Below, one piece after another: positions 36,717 through 46,541 of a stretch of DNA of 64,000 nt. The stretch is from the NCBI RefSeq assembly GCF_004564235.1, contig NZ_SOMN01000010.1, positions 62,001-126,000 on the forward strand, in the 5' to 3' direction. The notes beneath the pieces are model-generated. The model was not told where the DNA came from, did not search any database, and saw nothing but the letters and a program-made list of their open reading frames with translations. Made by a program: the position numbers and the translations under genes. The DNA is from Cohnella luojiensis (GTDB lineage Bacteria > Bacillota > Bacilli > Paenibacillales > Paenibacillaceae). How positions within the stretch are numbered: position 1 is the stretch's first letter; every line of letters begins with the position of its first letter.

Positions 36717-38306
36717 TTACTCTCCCGCTGCTTCCTTGCGCTCTTCGTTCTTTCTGCGGGCGAGAATGACGCCGTTGACCGCCGATACGTATGCCTTGGC
36801 TGCTGCCAAAATGATGTCGCGGTGGATGGCTGTGCCGATGTTCCGCTGTCCTCCGCTCGCGACGGTGACGACGGCTTCACCCGATGCATCTTCTCCCGTC
36901 GACAAGGAGTGCAGCTCCAAATCCTCGAACACCGCATCGACCGGCATCGCCTCGCGAATGCAGTGGATGACCGCCTCGAGCGGACCTTCTCCCGAACCCG
37001 TGTAGGTCCGCTCCTCCCCATCCTCCGAGCTGAATATCGTGACGGAGGCGATACGGGAACGATTCGTACCCGCCAACACTTGCAGATCAATTAAGGTATA
37101 GGGTTGAACGATCGAATCCGTCGATTCTCCTACCAATTGCATCAGAACGTCATCCGTGATGATTTTCTGCTCATCCGCTTTGGCTTTAAACCGGTTGTAC
37201 AGATCCTCCATCTCCGAATCGCCCAGCTTAATTCCGTATTCGGCTACGCGATGCTTGATCGCATGGCGGCCGGAGTGCTTGCCTAGAATGATCATGCTGC
37301 GCGGAATGCCCATCGCTTCGGGATCCATGATCTCGTAGGTATTGCGATTCTTAAGCAAGCCGTCCTGATGGATGCCGGATTCGTGCTGGAAGGCATTGCG
37401 CCCGACGATCGGCTTGTTGAAAGCAATCGGGAAATGCATCGTGCGACTGACCAAACGGGAAGTTTCATAAATGTGTTCCGTCGAGATCCCGGTTTCGACG
37501 CCCATGGAGTCTCCCCTCGTCTCGATGGCCATGACCAGCTCCTCCAACGAACAGTTGCCCGCGCGCTCTCCTACGCCATTCACGCTGACCTCCACCTGGG
37601 TAACGCCATGGCGGATAGCTGCCAGGCTGTTGGCAACCGCCAAACCCAAATCGTTATGGCAGTGGGTGCTGTAGATTACTTTGTCCCCGCCACGAACCCC
37701 TTCGCGAACCCGGGTAAACAGAGGACCGAACTCTTCCGGCAATGCATAACCCATCGTGTCCGGGATATTGATGATCGTTGCTCCCTCTTCGATTGCCGCT
37801 TCTACTACCCTGAACAGGAACTCCTCGCTGGAACGGGAAGCGTCCATCGGGGAAAACTCGATTTGGTCTACGAACTGCTTACCGTACGAGACCATGCCGC
37901 GAAGCATCTCGATGACTTGATCCTGCGTTTTGCGCAATTGAAAGTCAAGGTGAATCTGCGAAGAGGAGATGAACAGATGCAAGCGGCGGCGCGCGGCATC
38001 TTGAGTAGCTGCAACGGCGGAATCGATGTCCGCCTTGACGCAACGGGCAAACCCGCAAATTTCCACGTTCTGAAGCTCGCGAGAGATTTGCTGGATCGCT
38101 TGAAACTCTCCGGGACTTGAGACCGGGAAACCGGGCTCGATAATATCCACGCCCAGTCGAGCCAATTGGCGGGCTATGACGATCTTCTGTTCCGGCTTCA
38201 TCGAAGCGCCCGGAGCTTGCTCACCGTCTCTAAGAGTCGTGTCGAAAATTAGGATGCGTCGTTTAGCGGCTGCGATTGTCATTGGATTAACGTTCTTCGT
38301 GGTCAT
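36717..38306 (-). CDS. leuA: 2-isopropylmalate synthase LeuA
   Basis: 529 residues from ATG at 38306 (AAGGAGGG upstream). The frame is open to 38813, but that part is T-box leader. Condenses acetyl-CoA with 2-oxoisovalerate, first committed step to leucine. Landmarks: FDTTLRDGEQAPGASM (22-37), metal ligands in STHCHNDLGLAVAN, the signature NGVGERAGNCSLEELVMA, and the C-terminal leucine feedback domain from about 400 (GTNRSRIASVTIFSS). It is alone here without leuBCD, and controlled by two tandem leucine T-boxes. Confidence 0.95.
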   Translation of the reverse strand: MTTKNVNPMTIAAAKRRILIFDTTLRDGEQAPGASMKPEQKIVIARQLARLGVDIIEPGFPVSSPGEFQAIQQISRELQNVEICGFARCVKADIDSAVAATQDAARRRLHLFISSSQIHLDFQLRKTQDQVIEMLRGMVSYGKQFVDQIEFSPMDASRSSEEFLFRVVEAAIEEGATIINIPDTMGYALPEEFGPLFTRVREGVRGGDKVIYSTHCHNDLGLAVANSLAAIRHGVTQVEVSVNGVGERAGNCSLEELVMAIETRGDSMGVETGISTEHIYETSRLVSRTMHFPIAFNKPIVGRNAFQHESGIHQDGLLKNRNTYEIMDPEAMGIPRSMIILGKHSGRHAIKHRVAEYGIKLGDSEMEDLYNRFKAKADEQKIITDDVLMQLVGESTDSIVQPYTLIDLQVLAGTNRSRIASVTIFSSEDGEERTYTGSGEGPLEAVIHCIREAMPVDAVFEDLELHSLSTGEDASGEAVVTVASGGQRNIGTAIHRDIILAAAKAYVSAVNGVILARRKNEERKEAAGE

Positions 38307-38422
38307 AGGGTAACCCTCCTTAGATTTCATCCCCTCTCGGGAATGGGTATCAAATCCAAGAGAACGTCGGCCCATCGTTATTCCGGGTGGATCGGTGCGC
38401 CGCCAATCGCTCCCGGATAACG

Positions 38423-38740
38423 CAAAAAGCCCGTCGTCTCTTAAGGCTAGAGACGACGGGCTCGTGAGCCGCCGCGGTACCACTCTGCTTGGAGGGGTTC
38501 GTCTTCCGACGGACGAACGGTTCCTCCCACTTGTGCGCGGATAACGATCGTTCGGTCGATCGACATCCGCGAGCGCCCTATAGCGGGGGCCAACCGTAGC
38601 GATGTACCTGAACTTCGGCCTTAAACGCCGAGTTCGCTTCCACCGTTCCGCTCCCGGGCGAGTTCGGTTTCCTCTTCGGCTGCGTCGCACCGACCCGCAG
38701 CTCTCTGCTCCCGAGGAATTCCTACTACTCCCGTTCATTG
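38423..38740 (-). ncRNA. Proximal T-box leader (leucine type) upstream of leuA
   Basis: On the minus strand: GGAGTAGTAGG (AGTA box), apical CTGCGGGTCGGTGCGACGCAG, specifier region ACCGAACTCGCCCGGGAGC with CTC (Leu) at 38660-38662, T-box AGAGTGGTACCGCGG (complement of 38472-38484), then the terminator GCCCGTCGTCTCT/AGAGACGACGGGC and TTTTT. Uncharged leucine tRNA would stabilise the antiterminator. This is the second of two leaders in series. The codon assignment is by alignment to the usual layout, so slightly less sure than the T-box itself. Confidence 0.92.
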
Positions 38741-38749
38741 CGTATACAA

Positions 38750-39064
38750 ATATAAAAGCCCGCCATCTCTGTATAAGAGACGGCGGGCTAATTTTAGCCA
38801 TCCGCGGTACCACTCTTGTTGATATTCCGTTCTCGCCATCAAATCTCTCCGGCCGGAATATCCGCTTTGTACCTCATCACGGGGGTTAACCGTACGAATG
38901 TACGCATCGGACAATCCTTGTCCGAATGTTCCATTCATCCGCTCCCAGGCGAGTTTCGGGTTCCCATCTACTGCGTTGCACCGTCCCGCAGCTCTCTGAA
39001 TTCCGGGTATTCCCTACTATTCCTGATCTTCGCGTTTGCTTTTGTATATTCCCCTTGGGGATTG
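38750..39064 (-). ncRNA. Distal T-box leader (leucine type) upstream of leuA
   Basis: Full second leader: AATAGTAGGG (AGTA box), apical CTGCGGGACGGTGCAACGCAG, specifier region CCCGAAACTCGCCTGGGAGC with CTC (Leu) at 38951-38953, T-box AAGAGTGGTACCGCGG (complement of 38802-38814), and terminator AGCCCGCCGTCTCT with AGAGATGGCGGGCT and TTTT. It comes right after the promoter, so both leaders must be read through before leuA. Confidence 0.92.
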
Positions 39065-39070
39065 GTCTTT

Positions 39071-39099
39071 ATTATATTCACCGGAAAATAATCTGTCAA
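39071..39099 (-). promoter_or_regulatory. Consensus sigma-A promoter of the T-box/leuA unit
   Basis: Perfect TTGACA (complement of 39094-39099) and perfect TATAAT (complement of 39071-39076) with a 17-base spacer. Transcription would start near 39064, just before the distal T-box. Confidence 0.93.
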
Positions 39100-39172
39100 T
39101 TCATTTTAAAGCGTAACTTTAATTTTCGGGCGTGAGTTGAACCCCAAAAACCAATGCTCAGATAAACTTGCG

Positions 39173-40147
39173 CTAAGTCTGCGGCATCACCCCTCTCTCT
39201 ATAAGTTTGCTAACATCTCCACGGTCCGGCATGGAAGGAATACCTCCGCGTTTAGTAGTCGCCAGAGATCCCATTGCATTTCCATAAGTAATGATCGCAG
39301 TTAGTTGGGCTTCGCTAAGCTTATGAAGCTGTGTTTCCTCATCTAGAACTCCACTTAATACTCCGCCAAGAAATGCGTCTCCCGCTCCCGTGGTATCAAT
39401 CGTTTGAACTTCAAAAGCATCCACAAAGCCTGTTATCGCGCCCGCTCTGTAAAAACACCCCTTATCGCCCAACGTGATACAAATCAGAGGAGTCCTATAC
39501 TGTTCATAAATCCGTCTAGCCCCATCCTCTAGATCCTCCGTGCCTGTTAGAAAGGTCAACTCTTCTTCGGATATTTTCATAATATCCGCATAGTGGATCA
39601 CGCTTAAGATTTGTTCCTTCGCCGTTTCCCGATCTGGCCAAAGAGGTAGACGCAGATTCGGATCGAAAGAGATGAGCACCCCGTTCTGTTTGGCATGAGC
39701 AAGTGCTTTCAATGTGGCTTGGCGGCTAGGCTCATGAGTCATGGAAATGGAACCATAATGAAAGACCTTAGCACTGGCGATAAAATCATAGTCGATTTCA
39801 TCCTTATTCAGCATCATGTCTGCACCTGGCTTGCGGTAAAATGTAAAATCGCGATCCCCTTTATCATTCAATTCTACGAACGCTAGCGTGGTATTCTCTC
39901 TATCCGAGAAAACCAAGCCTTTAGTCGAGATTCCGTTGGATTCCAGAACATCTGCTAGATAGGTTCCGAAAGAATCGTTTCCTACCTTGCCTATAAACGC
40001 TGTTTTTTTCCCTTGTTTGGACAGGGCAGAAAGAACATTCGCGGGTGCTCCGCCTGGATTTTTTTGAAAGTAGGCGTCTTTGCCACCTTCCACCGATTGT
40101 GGAGTGAAATCGATCAGCAGCTCGCCTAAAGCAATAACATCGTACAT
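39173..40147 (-). CDS. Fructokinase-like PfkB sugar kinase
   Basis: 324 residues; GAGGTGCAGGA upstream of ATG at 40147. Phosphorylates fructose to fructose-6-phosphate in the cluster context. Landmarks: VIALGELLIDFTP, NPGGAPANVLSAL (sugar site), and the catalytic IDTTGAGDAFLGGVL. Last gene of a unit with two GH32 genes; the intact kinase here has a decayed counterpart at 49943. Fructokinase is assigned from this neighbourhood and the typical ScrK/FrkB-like sequence. Confidence 0.88.
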   Translation of the reverse strand: MYDVIALGELLIDFTPQSVEGGKDAYFQKNPGGAPANVLSALSKQGKKTAFIGKVGNDSFGTYLADVLESNGISTKGLVFSDRENTTLAFVELNDKGDRDFTFYRKPGADMMLNKDEIDYDFIASAKVFHYGSISMTHEPSRQATLKALAHAKQNGVLISFDPNLRLPLWPDRETAKEQILSVIHYADIMKISEEELTFLTGTEDLEDGARRIYEQYRTPLICITLGDKGCFYRAGAITGFVDAFEVQTIDTTGAGDAFLGGVLSGVLDEETQLHKLSEAQLTAIITYGNAMGSLATTKRGGIPSMPDRGDVSKLIERGVMPQT

Positions 40148-40330
40148 TCCTGCACCTCGTCTTTGTTTTCGGAAATTATGTTTAATTGCAAACTCACTAG
40201 GAATATGAGAAGATCAAGTTGGACAATTTTCTTTTCATTGGCGTGATCGGCGTGATGGCTGCTTGGTGGCTCCATCTCCTGCACGCCTTTTTATTTTGTT
40301 CCTTAAATCGACTCCGACTTTCTCTCGCCG

Positions 40331-41833
40331 TCACCCTCTACGATATGCAGCTCGCCAAATAGTCCGTAAACTATATACACAAAGGGAATTGATCTTAACG
40401 TTCCCTCCTCGCGAATAGAACTCCAACCCCCCGCTGCCAGGATCGGGAAAGATGAGATCAGTCATGACTACTTCGCCCTCATTCGCAAAAACCTCAATAG
40501 ATGACCAATCCACATAGATGTGTACCTTGATCCTATTATTTACAGGTTTTAGTCCAGCATCGTGCCGGCACGAAAAATGTTCATGTATACTATCTGTCAC
40601 ACCGGAATGAGACCGATCGATAAACAGTGCTTCTTTCTCTGCATCGAAGCCGATGATAGTAGCTTCCTTATCGGATACTCTGACCTTGAAACCAAATTCA
40701 ACTGCATCCCGGAGTTCAATCTCAGCCTCAATCTCTAGACTATCGCCTCGTATTTCCTGTAGCGGGTTCATACCTGTTTGTATATTCTTATTGTGCAATT
40801 CATAAATCGGTTCTCTAAGTGCTTTGAGCTCATTGATCGGCTTCTGTATTAGACGTATCCCTTCATTTGTTGCCTTCAACTCCAATACGCGAGGAATCGT
40901 CATCGAGCCTCTCCAAACCTCTGTGGGCGTTGACTTAGCGTATTTCCAATTCGTCATCCAGCCGATTAGTAACCTGCGTCCATCCTGTGCCGGGACATCG
41001 GACCAAGTTACGCCCGCATAATTGTCTCTGCCGTGATCCAGCCATAGCAGGGTGTCAGGTGAATGATCATTTACGAATTGCGTACCATCGAATGAACCAA
41101 TAAAGTACTGGGTTCTGGAACCTTCCGGGACATCTGGATGATCGCCGATACTGACAATTAGCACCCATTTGGACTGCTCCTTATTGCCATCAACGGGCAG
41201 TTCGAACAAATCGGGACATTCCCACACTCCCGCATGGGATCCCTCGCGTTCCCCGAACTCACTGCAGAGCGTCCAATCCGATAAGTTAGGAGAGCTGTAA
41301 ATCATTACTCGGTCACCTGCGACAAGAAGCATGGCCCAACGTTGCCTAGGCTCATCCCAGAACACCTTAGGGTCTCGATAATCGATAAACCTTGCGTCCT
41401 CCAATACCGGATTCCCCTTGTACATGGTCCATGTCCTGCCCCTATCCCGACTATAAGCCAGGCTTTGGCGTTGTCTCGAAACGCCGGTTTCCGGGTTAGT
41501 ATCCTCATGCGTGAATATCGCTACCAGACCGGATCCGCCTTCGAAGAAACCACTGCTGTCCTTCCAATCCACGACCGCGCTTCCGGAGAAGATAAATCCG
41601 TTATGGTCCGGCTTCAGAGCAATTGGAAGATGCTTCCACGATACTAAGTCCGTGCTTACCGCATGTCCCCAATGCATGGGTCCCCACACGTTGCTCTCCG
41701 GGTGATATTGATAGAACAAATGATATTCACCCTCGTAAAATAACATTCCGTTAGGATCGTTCAACCACTGGCTCGGAGGGGAATAGTGGAATTGCGGACG
41801 ATACGCTTCATTATAGTTTGTTGTAGTTAACAC
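40331..41833 (-). CDS. Glycoside hydrolase family 32 (beta-fructosidase/levanase type)
   Basis: 500 residues from GTG at 41833 behind AGAGGAGAAG. All GH32 active-site residues are present: nucleophile D26 in WLNDPNG, D154 in the YRDPKVFW stabiliser motif, and acid/base E205 in VWECPDLFEL. The five-bladed propeller is followed by the usual C-terminal beta sandwich (VYVDWSSIEVFANEGE-like). No signal peptide, so it acts on imported fructosides such as sucrose or short fructans. Close paralogue of 43311-44798, but more GC-rich. Follows the headless GH32 by 13 bases. Confidence 0.94.
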   Translation of the reverse strand: MLTTTNYNEAYRPQFHYSPPSQWLNDPNGMLFYEGEYHLFYQYHPESNVWGPMHWGHAVSTDLVSWKHLPIALKPDHNGFIFSGSAVVDWKDSSGFFEGGSGLVAIFTHEDTNPETGVSRQRQSLAYSRDRGRTWTMYKGNPVLEDARFIDYRDPKVFWDEPRQRWAMLLVAGDRVMIYSSPNLSDWTLCSEFGEREGSHAGVWECPDLFELPVDGNKEQSKWVLIVSIGDHPDVPEGSRTQYFIGSFDGTQFVNDHSPDTLLWLDHGRDNYAGVTWSDVPAQDGRRLLIGWMTNWKYAKSTPTEVWRGSMTIPRVLELKATNEGIRLIQKPINELKALREPIYELHNKNIQTGMNPLQEIRGDSLEIEAEIELRDAVEFGFKVRVSDKEATIIGFDAEKEALFIDRSHSGVTDSIHEHFSCRHDAGLKPVNNRIKVHIYVDWSSIEVFANEGEVVMTDLIFPDPGSGGLEFYSRGGNVKINSLCVYSLRTIWRAAYRRG

Positions 41834-41846
41834 ATTATCTTCTCCT

Positions 41847-42815
41847 CTAGCTCGTCTTTGGTCCGGCTTCAAATACCGACGACATCTCCCATACCTCTAT
41901 CGACACTCGTTCTACCAATCCGTCCGCCCAAATCCGGAGCCCCGTTGCATCGGTTCTCGAGGGATATGCTCTCGTCGTTAAGCTCTTCAATCCATTGGCA
42001 TAACCTTCTATAAGAGACCTATCGACGAAAATACGCAGTTGGAGCCTTTCACCCTCTTCTAACAAAAGGCTGCCGCCTTGAATACCCGAAGAACGCTCCC
42101 TGTCATCCAAAGTCGTTTTTTCCCTATTGACCATCAACTCTTTGTTTACCCTGTCATAGTAGATAACCGTTTCCTCTTCGCCATTCGGTGATCGACGGAT
42201 TGAAATTCCGTATTTCTTCGCAGATGGGGACTCGATATCTATCATAATTTCCAGTAAATCTCCGTGGACATCAGCCAATTCGAAATTTATCTCATCCATT
42301 GCTTTGCGTCCCGCGGAGGAGTATAGCTGCTTACCTCTGAGTTGAGAGATTTCCTCTATCGGTTCTACGCCTAGCTGCCCATCTTCTCTTAAGTAAAGTG
42401 CAACCGGCAGTCCCGCGCTGTGAGACCATCCACAGTCATAATCAATCTCAGGCGTCCGTTCGCCCTGTGCGATTGTGAATAGCAGGGAGCGCCCCGATAA
42501 TGGATCTACCATTCCGCTAGGGCCTGTAAAATGGAAATCTCCGACATCAATAAGCAAAGGCTGCTCATGATCTGGAATAAACCTGCATTCGGACTTGTCG
42601 AATGTTCCGATCCAATACATCACTTCTACTTTGGAGCCGGGTCCCCAGGGACTGATCAAGAAAACATGTTTTCCCGAATCCTGCCCCTTACGTTTCAACG
42701 GAAGTAGAACCGGAAGCTCCCAAGCGGTTCCTAGGTATGGGTATTTAACGTAGTCGCTGACAAAAAGCGGGCCTCGATACTTCCACTCCTTAAAGTTTAG
42801 ACTTCGGAATACCAG
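41847..42815 (-). pseudogene. Headless GH32 gene (N-terminal half lost)
   Basis: About 320 codons of GH32-like sequence. It begins at VFRSLNFKEWKYRGPLFV, in the middle of the propeller, and keeps the acid/base region (TAWELPVLLPL) and the C-terminal sandwich (IFVDRSLIEGYANGLKSL). The nucleophile (WxNDPNG) and RDP motifs are missing. The open frame continues to 42845, but those residues come from the opposite strand of an AraC fragment. Joins at about 42815-42829 to that fragment, so a deletion removed both 5' ends. It cannot be active as read. Confidence 0.85.
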
Positions 42816-42828
42816 TATCATCGAGAAC

Positions 42829-43314
42829 ATGATGTTCGCTATCATTAATGAATTTCAAATGAAACTGCCTTTTTACGAGATAAATATCAAAGGAATGTTC
42901 ATTCAACTATTCATTCATCTACTTCGCGAGAATTATTGGAATCAGAATCCTCAGTTACTTACCAACATGGATGAATTAATCAAGATTCGGAATTACTTGC
43001 GAAATCATGTCGAACAAAAGGTTACACTGGACGAGCTAGTTAAAACATCTGGAATAAGCAAGTTCTATTTGATTCATATCTTTAAGAAAACGTTCGGTAT
43101 GAGTCCGATTCAATATCATCAGCTGCTTAGAATCGAAAAAGCGAAGGAAATGATACAGTTTACTACAGAGCCTTTGACAGCTATCGCGGATAAATTCGGG
43201 TACCCCGATATTCAGTCCTTCAGCAAAGCATTTAAGAAAACTGACGGTGTAAGCCCCTCTTTTACCGCAAACAAAAATAAGCGCCATCGTAGAGATGACG
43301 CCCTCTTTGGTTAA
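42829..43314 (+). pseudogene. Headless and frameshifted AraC-family regulator gene
   Basis: Only the C-terminal part of an AraC regulator remains: from IINEFQMKLPFYE to the two helix-turn-helix motifs (LDELVKTSGISKFYLIHIFK; LTAIADKFGYPDIQSFSKAF). The normal end SPSFYRKQK-stop would read through if one T were added to the T-run at 43260-43263; instead the frame shifts to SPSFTANKNK and runs to 43314. So it has a deletion at the 5' end and a one-base loss at the 3' end. Its close paralogue is at 50306. It overlaps the end of the GH32 gene at 43311 by four bases. Confidence 0.88.
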
Positions 43315-44798
43315 CCAGCACTCCAGATCGATTTAAGCTTTGACAGCTCTAACGATGTCAACCGGGTTTTCCCTTCATTTGAAAACAGTATGATTTGATT
43401 GCATGGGTCATTCGGAAATATCAAGCTCGTAAAGACGGCTTTGCCATCATTAGCGAAAACCTCTATTGAAGAAGTATCGATAAATATTTGAAGCTTCAAG
43501 CTATTATTGATCATCTTTATCGGAGCTTCCTGATTGGCCGAGAAGGATGCAGAAAAGCTATTGTCCCCAGCATGGGTTCGGTCAACAAACAGCTTTTCCG
43601 TTACAGCGTCATAACTTATGACTGTTTTTTCCGTTTCAGAATGTTGAAGGATAATACCAAAATAACTTGAGCTTACTTTCTCAAATTCAATATTTATTTC
43701 CAAGAGATTACTGATCGAGTTAATCGTCAGAGGATTTGTTTGATTCAATAATTCGTCTTGATAAGATATTGTCTCTTGCCTTATTTGCTGAATTTCCGAT
43801 ACCGGTTTTTGGATCAAACAAATGCCATGCTCGCTGGATGTTAAAGCTAACTCTCTTGGAAGCGTCATCGCGCTTCGCCATTTTTCAGTCGGGACTTGAT
43901 TGGCATAACGCCAGTTGCTCATCCAACCAAGGTAAATCCTCCGACCATCTCGATCCGGAATATCAGACCAGCTTACACCTGCGTAATTATCTCTGCCATA
44001 ATCTAACCATTTAATAGTTTCTTCTGGGTTGTCATTGACAAAGGTTGTTCCATCAAAATGACCGATAAAATATTGGGTTCTTGATCCTTCTTTAAATTCC
44101 GGGTTATCCCCAATACTGACTATCATTACAAATTTTTGATTGTTTTCATCTTGATCGATTGGTAATTCAAATAGGTCGGGGCATTCCCAAACACCATGGT
44201 GTGAACCAGCTTTAGCACCAAATTCACTTGCGAAATCCCAATCTATCAGGTTTGGAGATGTATAAAGAGTTACGGATTGTCCCGTAGCTAATATCATGAC
44301 CCATTTTTCGGTGTCCTTATGCCAGAATACTTTAGGATCTCGAAAATCGGCAATGTTCACATCCGAGAGTACTGGATTATTCTCATATTTAGTCCACGAT
44401 CTTCCTGCATCCTTGCTATAGGCAATGCTTTGTCGCTGCCTGGGCCGGTTCGTTTCAGGATCATTATCGTTACTCGTATAAACGGCGACTAATCCAGGTG
44501 TTTCATCGAACAATCCCGATGTATTATTCCAATCAACGACAGCACTACCAGAAAATATAGCTCCATTTTCATCTGGGTATAAGGCTGCAGGCAGTTCTTC
44601 CCAATGAGTAAGATCTTTACTCACCGCATGCCCCCAATGCATCTTATCAAAAACAGGAGAAGTGGCAAAAAGAGTGTGTTGGTAAAACAAATGATATTCA
44701 CCGTTAAAAAACACCATACCGTTCGGGTCGTTCATCCAATATTGTTCGGGTGAAAAATGATACTGGGGACGATGCTTTTCTTTATACTTTTCTCCCAT
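43311..44798 (-). CDS. Glycoside hydrolase family 32 (beta-fructosidase type), AT-rich paralogue
   Basis: 495 residues. Active-site residues: nucleophile D24 in WMNDPNG, D154 in FRDPKVFW, acid/base E205 in VWECPDLFEL. C-terminal sandwich with IFIDTSSIEVFANDGKAVF. Cytoplasmic. It ends an operon: permease (48348), permease (47423), binding protein (46483), then this gene with an 80-base gap holding an inverted repeat around 44823-44866 (AGGCTGTAC arms). Base composition is visibly more AT-rich than the paralogue at 40331, suggesting separate origin. Confidence 0.94.
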   Translation of the reverse strand: MGEKYKEKHRPQYHFSPEQYWMNDPNGMVFFNGEYHLFYQHTLFATSPVFDKMHWGHAVSKDLTHWEELPAALYPDENGAIFSGSAVVDWNNTSGLFDETPGLVAVYTSNDNDPETNRPRQRQSIAYSKDAGRSWTKYENNPVLSDVNIADFRDPKVFWHKDTEKWVMILATGQSVTLYTSPNLIDWDFASEFGAKAGSHHGVWECPDLFELPIDQDENNQKFVMIVSIGDNPEFKEGSRTQYFIGHFDGTTFVNDNPEETIKWLDYGRDNYAGVSWSDIPDRDGRRIYLGWMSNWRYANQVPTEKWRSAMTLPRELALTSSEHGICLIQKPVSEIQQIRQETISYQDELLNQTNPLTINSISNLLEINIEFEKVSSSYFGIILQHSETEKTVISYDAVTEKLFVDRTHAGDNSFSASFSANQEAPIKMINNSLKLQIFIDTSSIEVFANDGKAVFTSLIFPNDPCNQIILFSNEGKTRLTSLELSKLKSIWSAG

Positions 44799-44878
44799 CG
44801 CTAGTTTCTCCTTTAGTAGAATAGACTAAGGCTGTACGACAAAGCATGTACAGCCTTAGTCTATTTTTGATGAATATG

Positions 44879-46483
44879 TTATTTTACGTTTCTGTCATAA
44901 CCTGCTTGTTTTATTTGCAGCCACTCTTTTAAGCCTAGGCGATCTAGTTCTGTCAGATATTTATCCCATTCTTGTTCGACCTTTCCATTTTGAATCCATT
45001 CTCCCCGCTTGCGAAGCACATTAGCAAACAAATCCGTTTCAATAATGGCAAGTCTGTCTAATTCTTCTATTGAGAAAAATACTTTTGGATAAATATTTTT
45101 TGCTTTCATGTCAGGGACCATAACCTTTTTCAGTAAATCCAATCTCCAGGCAGCATCGTCTGGTTTCGTCGTAACGGCCCCATAATACTCATCCAATATC
45201 GCCAATGGTCCGCCAACAAACGTTTTTTGTCTTAATTCCCATGGAGAAGTTCCATCAAGAGGCAGGTGTTTCAGCATTCCTGAAGCTTCATCTAATTCGA
45301 AAATATTTTGTACTTTTTCATCTCCATAAGTACCCCAGTTATTTTGTACGGATTGAATTGGATCATAAAGCTGATCAATCCACTTTGCAGTTTCTTCCAC
45401 CTTTTTATTGGCATTGGTGATAACCATTCTTCCTCTATCCAGACCCATTCCATTTGTTCTGGTTACGTTAACGTGGCCGTCTGGACCTGCCAGAGCAGGC
45501 ATTAGGTCATATTTATCATTCATGCCCGTAATATTTCCTTTATCCCAAGTGAAATACAAACCATAACGATCTTCTTTTCCTTTTGCTAGATAAGTATTCC
45601 AATCCTGCGAGAAGGCTTCAATATCGATTAAGCCTTCTTTGAACAATTCATTAAGAAATTTTATACCTTCTTTATATCCGTCATCCGATGCTGTAAATAA
45701 TACTTTTCCATCATCGCTTACAACGGTATGATCCCAGTTTTCACCTAGACCAAAAGAGCCGAATAAGAAAGCCAAGTCTTCTCCACCGGTTTTATTAATA
45801 AAAGACATTGGAATTTCATCTGCTTTTCCATTTCCATTTGGATCTTTTGTTTTGAATGCTATCAATACTTGTTTTAATTCTTCAGTCGTCGTAGGCATTT
45901 CTAAACCTAATTTTTTTAACCACTCTACGTTTATCCATGGCAGATCATCTACGGAGTGGATGCTTTCTTTACCTGACCCTAACTCCTCAATCCATGGAAA
46001 AGAATAGATATGCCCATCTGGTGCAGTAATCATCGCTCTATACTCAGGCGCTGCTTCTAGTACTTTATTAAGGTTAGGCATGTGTTTCTCAATTAATTCT
46101 TCAAGCGGAATGATCGTGCCGTTCCTTGCCATTTTCAATAAATCATAGTCCGAATAGGCTGCATCGAATACTGCATCCGGTAGATCACCACTGGCAATCG
46201 CTAAGTTTCTTTTTTCTACAAATGTATCCCATGGATGGTTTGTCCACTCAATATGGACATCTGTTTTCTCCTCTAAACGTTGATAAATTAGCTTTTCATT
46301 TGGATCAGCAGGCGCCAATGGCGAGCTTTGAGTCAGAAACTTTAATGTAACTTTTTCGTTTGATTGCGAATTTGCGTTTGATGAGGCAGGATTTTGTGAT
46401 TCTGATTCCTTTTTACTACTGCAGCCTGTAATAATAAACAGAGTCGCAAGAATCAAGATTAGTGCCTTTTTCAAGTTCTTCAT
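44879..46483 (-). CDS. Extracellular sugar-binding lipoprotein of the fructoside ABC importer
   Basis: 534 residues. Lipoprotein signal ending LFIITGC with Cys at about 21, then Ser/Asn-rich linker. Family 1 solute-binding protein of the LplA-like group, with TLKFLTQSSPLAPADPNEKL and a C-terminal region GLKEWLQIKQAGYDRN. Presumably binds sucrose or fructo-oligosaccharides, as the next gene is a GH32. The two permeases lie upstream. No ATPase gene in the cluster. Confidence 0.9.
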   Translation of the reverse strand: MKNLKKALILILATLFIITGCSSKKESESQNPASSNANSQSNEKVTLKFLTQSSPLAPADPNEKLIYQRLEEKTDVHIEWTNHPWDTFVEKRNLAIASGDLPDAVFDAAYSDYDLLKMARNGTIIPLEELIEKHMPNLNKVLEAAPEYRAMITAPDGHIYSFPWIEELGSGKESIHSVDDLPWINVEWLKKLGLEMPTTTEELKQVLIAFKTKDPNGNGKADEIPMSFINKTGGEDLAFLFGSFGLGENWDHTVVSDDGKVLFTASDDGYKEGIKFLNELFKEGLIDIEAFSQDWNTYLAKGKEDRYGLYFTWDKGNITGMNDKYDLMPALAGPDGHVNVTRTNGMGLDRGRMVITNANKKVEETAKWIDQLYDPIQSVQNNWGTYGDEKVQNIFELDEASGMLKHLPLDGTSPWELRQKTFVGGPLAILDEYYGAVTTKPDDAAWRLDLLKKVMVPDMKAKNIYPKVFFSIEELDRLAIIETDLFANVLRKRGEWIQNGKVEQEWDKYLTELDRLGLKEWLQIKQAGYDRNVK

Positions 46484-46541
46484 ACAACAACCCCCAAATT
46501 AGTTTTATAAAGCATTTAAGAATCTATGTGTAAGCGGTTCA

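Noticed and set aside
37368-38120. 250-residue open frame on the plus strand
   Set aside because: Antisense shadow of leuA.
38307-38813. N-terminal extension of leuA by 169 codons
   Set aside because: This part is T-box leader with terminators; the strong AAGGAGGG site and the LeuA family start are at 38306.
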